Part shown: piece by piece, positions 14,280 through 16,205 of the stretch
Numbering within the stretch: the stretch's first letter is position 1
How the letters are laid out: each line of letters begins with the position of its first letter
DNA from: Bacteroidota bacterium
GTDB lineage: Bacteria > Bacteroidota > Bacteroidia > 2-12-FULL-35-15
NCBI GenBank assembly: GCA_021413595.1
Contig: JAIOQD010000309.1
Span: forward strand, 1-16,205
Length of the DNA stretch: 16,205 bases
Direction: 5' to 3'
The notes under the pieces: generated by a model
Told to the model about the DNA's origin: nothing
The model's input: only the letters and a program-made list of their open reading frames with translations
Database searches by the model: none
Translations under genes and position numbers: made by a program

Positions 14280-15839
14280 TTACAATCCAAAAACAGCCTC
14301 CGCTAAGCCAACTTCATCAAAGGATGCAGGTAATATGCAGGTTGATACCCCAAGTTCCTGTAATTTTTTCTCCGTTGATTTTCCTATTGCAATTACTTTT
14401 TGATTAGCATTAATCTTTGATTTTTCAAAAAAGGAAGCAACGTTCGAAGGGCTTGTAAATACGATTACTTCCGCATCAGGAAGTATTGAATTTTCTTTTT
14501 TTACTGTTTCATAAACTACCAGATCAGTTAATTTATCAGCATCAATAAACTGTTGCTGAATGGTTCGTAAACCTCCCTTAGCCTGTGGAAATAGAACGGT
14601 TTCGATTCCAACAGCTTTTGCAAATTTTTTGCCAACAGCCTTTGTATCGTTTATTGAACCTACGAATGCAGCATTTCTATTGTGCTTTTTTAATTCCAGT
14701 TCGGTAGATTTTCCAATTACTCCAAATTTTGTTTTGGGTTTTAATTCAGGGTTTTGCTCAAAGAAAAAATCAACAGCATTGGAACTGGCAAAAAACACCC
14801 AATCACTTGGAGGCGTTTGAGTAAGTGCTACTTTTTTTGTTTCGATGAATGAAATGCCGTGTACCTTATAACCATTGCCTTCCAATACATTTTTAAAAAA
14901 TGAATCATCAGTTAAGTCACGGGTAATGATAACGGAGGTTGGTTGTATTGATTTTATTTTCTGAATAATTTTCTCTGCAAGACCTTCATCACTGTATGAT
15001 TCAAGGTAAACCCGTTTAGGCATAGTATTCCAGGCTTCCGCTTTGGAAGCCCATACTTTAAATTTATTATTTTCTTTGAAGCAATAAACACCCAGTGGCA
15101 GTTGGCATCCACCATCCAAGAGGTTTAATACTTTACGTTCTACGCCTATTGTATCCTGAACTTTCTCCGAATTTAATTTGTTGATGTATTCAAATAATTC
15201 GTGATCATCAGCACGGATCTGTAGGCCTAATACTCCTTGTGCAGGCGCTGGAATAAACTCTTTCGGATCCAAACGTATTACTTTGAATTCACTCAGGTTA
15301 ATTTTTAAACGCTCTATTCCAGCTGAAGCCAGCATAATGGCATCATACTTTTTGTCACGTAATTTTTGAATACGCGTAGGAACATTACCTCTTAGATCCA
15401 CAATTTGAAGATCAGTACGAAAGGCCAGTAATTGCGACTTTCTTCGAGGTGAAGAAGAGCCAATAATACCATTTTTTTTGATCGCAAATTTCAGAGTATT
15501 GTCAGCCGATTCTTTACGAACTATTACAATATCAGCCGCATCTTCTCGTTCCGAAACAGCAGCAATTTTAAGTCCTTCAGGAGAAGTAGTAGGTAGATCC
15601 TTTTGTGAATGAACTGCCAGATCAATTTCTTTGCTTAACAAAGCCTCTTCAATTTCTTTTGTGAAAAAACCTTTTCCTTCCAATTTATCCAAACTCAAAT
15701 TCTGAATTTGGTCACCTTGAGTAACAATGATCTTAATTTCGGCTGTAAGTCCAAGTTTTTGAACTTTGCGTAAAATATGATTCGCTTGCCATAGAGCCAA
15801 ATCGCTGCCTCTTGAGCCGATTATTATTTTTCTATCCAT
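14280..15839 (-). CDS. hemC: HemC-HemD fusion: hydroxymethylbilane synthase + uroporphyrinogen-III synthase
   Basis: A 519-residue bifunctional protein for two successive steps of tetrapyrrole synthesis: four porphobilinogen to hydroxymethylbilane, then closure to uroporphyrinogen III. Residues 1 to ~297 are HemC: R-G-S-D-L-A-L-W-Q-A, K-G-F-F-T-K-E-I-E, A-V-H-S-Q-K-D-L-P with catalytic Asp81, S-S-S-P-R-R (128-133), L-R-G-N-V-P-T-R, P-A-P-A-Q-G and L-L-D-G-G-C-Q-L-P-L-G with the dipyrromethane Cys245. Residues ~298-519 are HemD: V-I-I-T-R-D, W-V-F-F-A-S-S-N-A-V, F-G-V-I-G-K-S-T, T-D-L-V-V-Y-E-T and I-V-F-T-S-P-S-N-V-A-S-F-F. Usual HemC (~310) and HemD (~250) lengths match the two halves. There is no frame break, so the fusion is real in this sequence. 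hemA lies just upstream, so this is a haem biosynthesis cluster. Confidence 0.93.
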   Translation of the reverse strand: MDRKIIIGSRGSDLALWQANHILRKVQKLGLTAEIKIIVTQGDQIQNLSLDKLEGKGFFTKEIEEALLSKEIDLAVHSQKDLPTTSPEGLKIAAVSEREDAADIVIVRKESADNTLKFAIKKNGIIGSSSPRRKSQLLAFRTDLQIVDLRGNVPTRIQKLRDKKYDAIMLASAGIERLKINLSEFKVIRLDPKEFIPAPAQGVLGLQIRADDHELFEYINKLNSEKVQDTIGVERKVLNLLDGGCQLPLGVYCFKENNKFKVWASKAEAWNTMPKRVYLESYSDEGLAEKIIQKIKSIQPTSVIITRDLTDDSFFKNVLEGNGYKVHGISFIETKKVALTQTPPSDWVFFASSNAVDFFFEQNPELKPKTKFGVIGKSTELELKKHNRNAAFVGSINDTKAVGKKFAKAVGIETVLFPQAKGGLRTIQQQFIDADKLTDLVVYETVKKENSILPDAEVIVFTSPSNVASFFEKSKINANQKVIAIGKSTEKKLQELGVSTCILPASFDEVGLAEAVFGL

Positions 15840-15937
15840 TTTTTATATACTGTGTTTAATGGTACGCAGATTATTATGATCTGTTATGATTTAAAATGAT
15901 CTGGATTTTTATTTTATGATAATTTTTTTATATAATT

Positions 15938-15959
15938 AAAAAAAGCCCTTTCGGGCTTT
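15938..15959 (-). terminator. Intrinsic terminator at the end of hemA
   Basis: aaagccc (15942-15948) and gggcttt (15953-15959) pair perfectly over 7 bp around a tttc loop. On the minus strand the stem is followed by a run of T (complement of A at 15938-15944). It begins 2-3 bases after the hemA stop codon, and leaves about 98 bases to the hemC start. Confidence 0.85.
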
Positions 15960-15961
15960 GT

Positions 15962-16205
15962 CTATATTTTTGTTTTAGAGTCCTCAAGCAAAATTTCCTT
16001 CGCCATTTTCATTGGTACGCTGATGTATTTTTTTTCCATGTAGGATAAGATTTTATCCAAGACCTCTTTTGATCCGGAATCCAAACTCAATATTTCTTTT
16101 GCAAATACTTCATTCGCAGTTTCTCTGATCTCCTTCATTTTCCTAGGCACTTCGCTCATTGCCAACTCTACTTTGCGTGTTTTTAAAAGTTGTTTAAATT
16201 CAATA
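15962..16205 (-). CDS. hemA: Glutamyl-tRNA reductase, C-terminal end only
   Basis: The frame is open from the window edge and ends at 15962, giving the last ~80 residues. They read I-E-F-K-Q-L-L-K-T-R-K-V-E-L-A-M-S-E-V-P-R-K-M-K-E-I-R-E-T-A-N-E-V, then L-D-S-G-S-K-E-V-L-D-K-I-L-S-Y-M-E-K-K-Y-I-S-V-P-M-K-M-A-K-E. This has the pattern of the helical dimerisation domain of HemA: a F-x-x-W/L-L-x-x-R-K helix, a long helix, then a S-x-E/K-x-x-x-L-D-K-hydrophobic-x-x-x-hydrophobic helix and a short H/V-P-x-x-x-L/M-K-E-like end. HemA makes glutamate-1-semialdehyde from glutamyl-tRNA, the first committed step of the C5 haem pathway. Position directly upstream of hemC supports the call. The NADPH domain and catalytic Cys are outside the window. 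Confidence 0.72.
   Translation of the reverse strand, partial: IEFKQLLKTRKVELAMSEVPRKMKEIRETANEVFAKEILSLDSGSKEVLDKILSYMEKKYISVPMKMAKEILLEDSKTKI

Noticed and set aside
14560..14820. Plus-strand gene inside hemD
   Set aside because: It is antisense to the well-supported HemD half of the fusion and has no recognisable features.

Overview
The window reads as chromosomal DNA of a member of the Bacteroidota, probably an environmental lineage of the Sphingobacteriia/Chitinophagia/Saprospiria type. Supporting signs are AT-rich DNA, weak ribosome-binding sites, a good match to the Bacteroidota promoter (TTG, 20 nt, TAnnTTTG), a secreted protein built from Cys-containing repeats of the kind seen in Bacteroidota surface proteins, a HemC-HemD fusion, a long-form IspH, and intergenic palindromes typical of the phylum. 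Genus and species cannot be told from the sequence.

Layout. 1-306 is the 3' end of a SCO1/SenC-type copper chaperone gene. 307-876 is non-coding and holds a cluster of REP-like hairpins. 903-3845 encodes a large secreted protein: seven beta-propeller-type repeats, nine ~50-residue Cys-pair repeats and an Ig-like tail, with no visible type IX sorting domain. 3999-5216 is a cbpA-like J-protein gene followed by a CbpM-like modulator. 5291-5701 is a small conserved protein of unknown function, and 5769-7061 an HI0933/BaiN-family flavoprotein. 7062-7697 is non-coding and carries three different inverted repeats. 7698-10686 holds a CoA-acylating (methyl)malonate-semialdehyde dehydrogenase and a class III aminotransferase, a pair that fits beta-alanine or 3-aminoisobutyrate breakdown. 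10706-11262 is a tandem array of 56-59 bp units, followed at 11305-11766 by a single-domain HUH (Y1) transposase and more of the same hairpins. 11878-14047 is ispH plus a DUF3108-type exported protein. A nested inverted repeat at 14130-14223 separates these from the minus-strand haem genes: a hemC-hemD fusion (14280-15839) and, upstream of it, the 3' end of hemA (15962 to the window end) closed by an intrinsic terminator.

Most genes are ordinary housekeeping or metabolic genes. The most distinctive part is the REP-like system. A small HUH transposase is bracketed by palindromes of two types, a 13 bp hairpin and a ~20 bp hairpin joined by a conserved linker. The same units recur about 10 kb away at 549-743, partly in the opposite orientation. 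This fits a REP-associated tyrosine transposase (RAYT) with its REP/BIME-like elements, here amplified into an unusually regular tandem array next to the gene.
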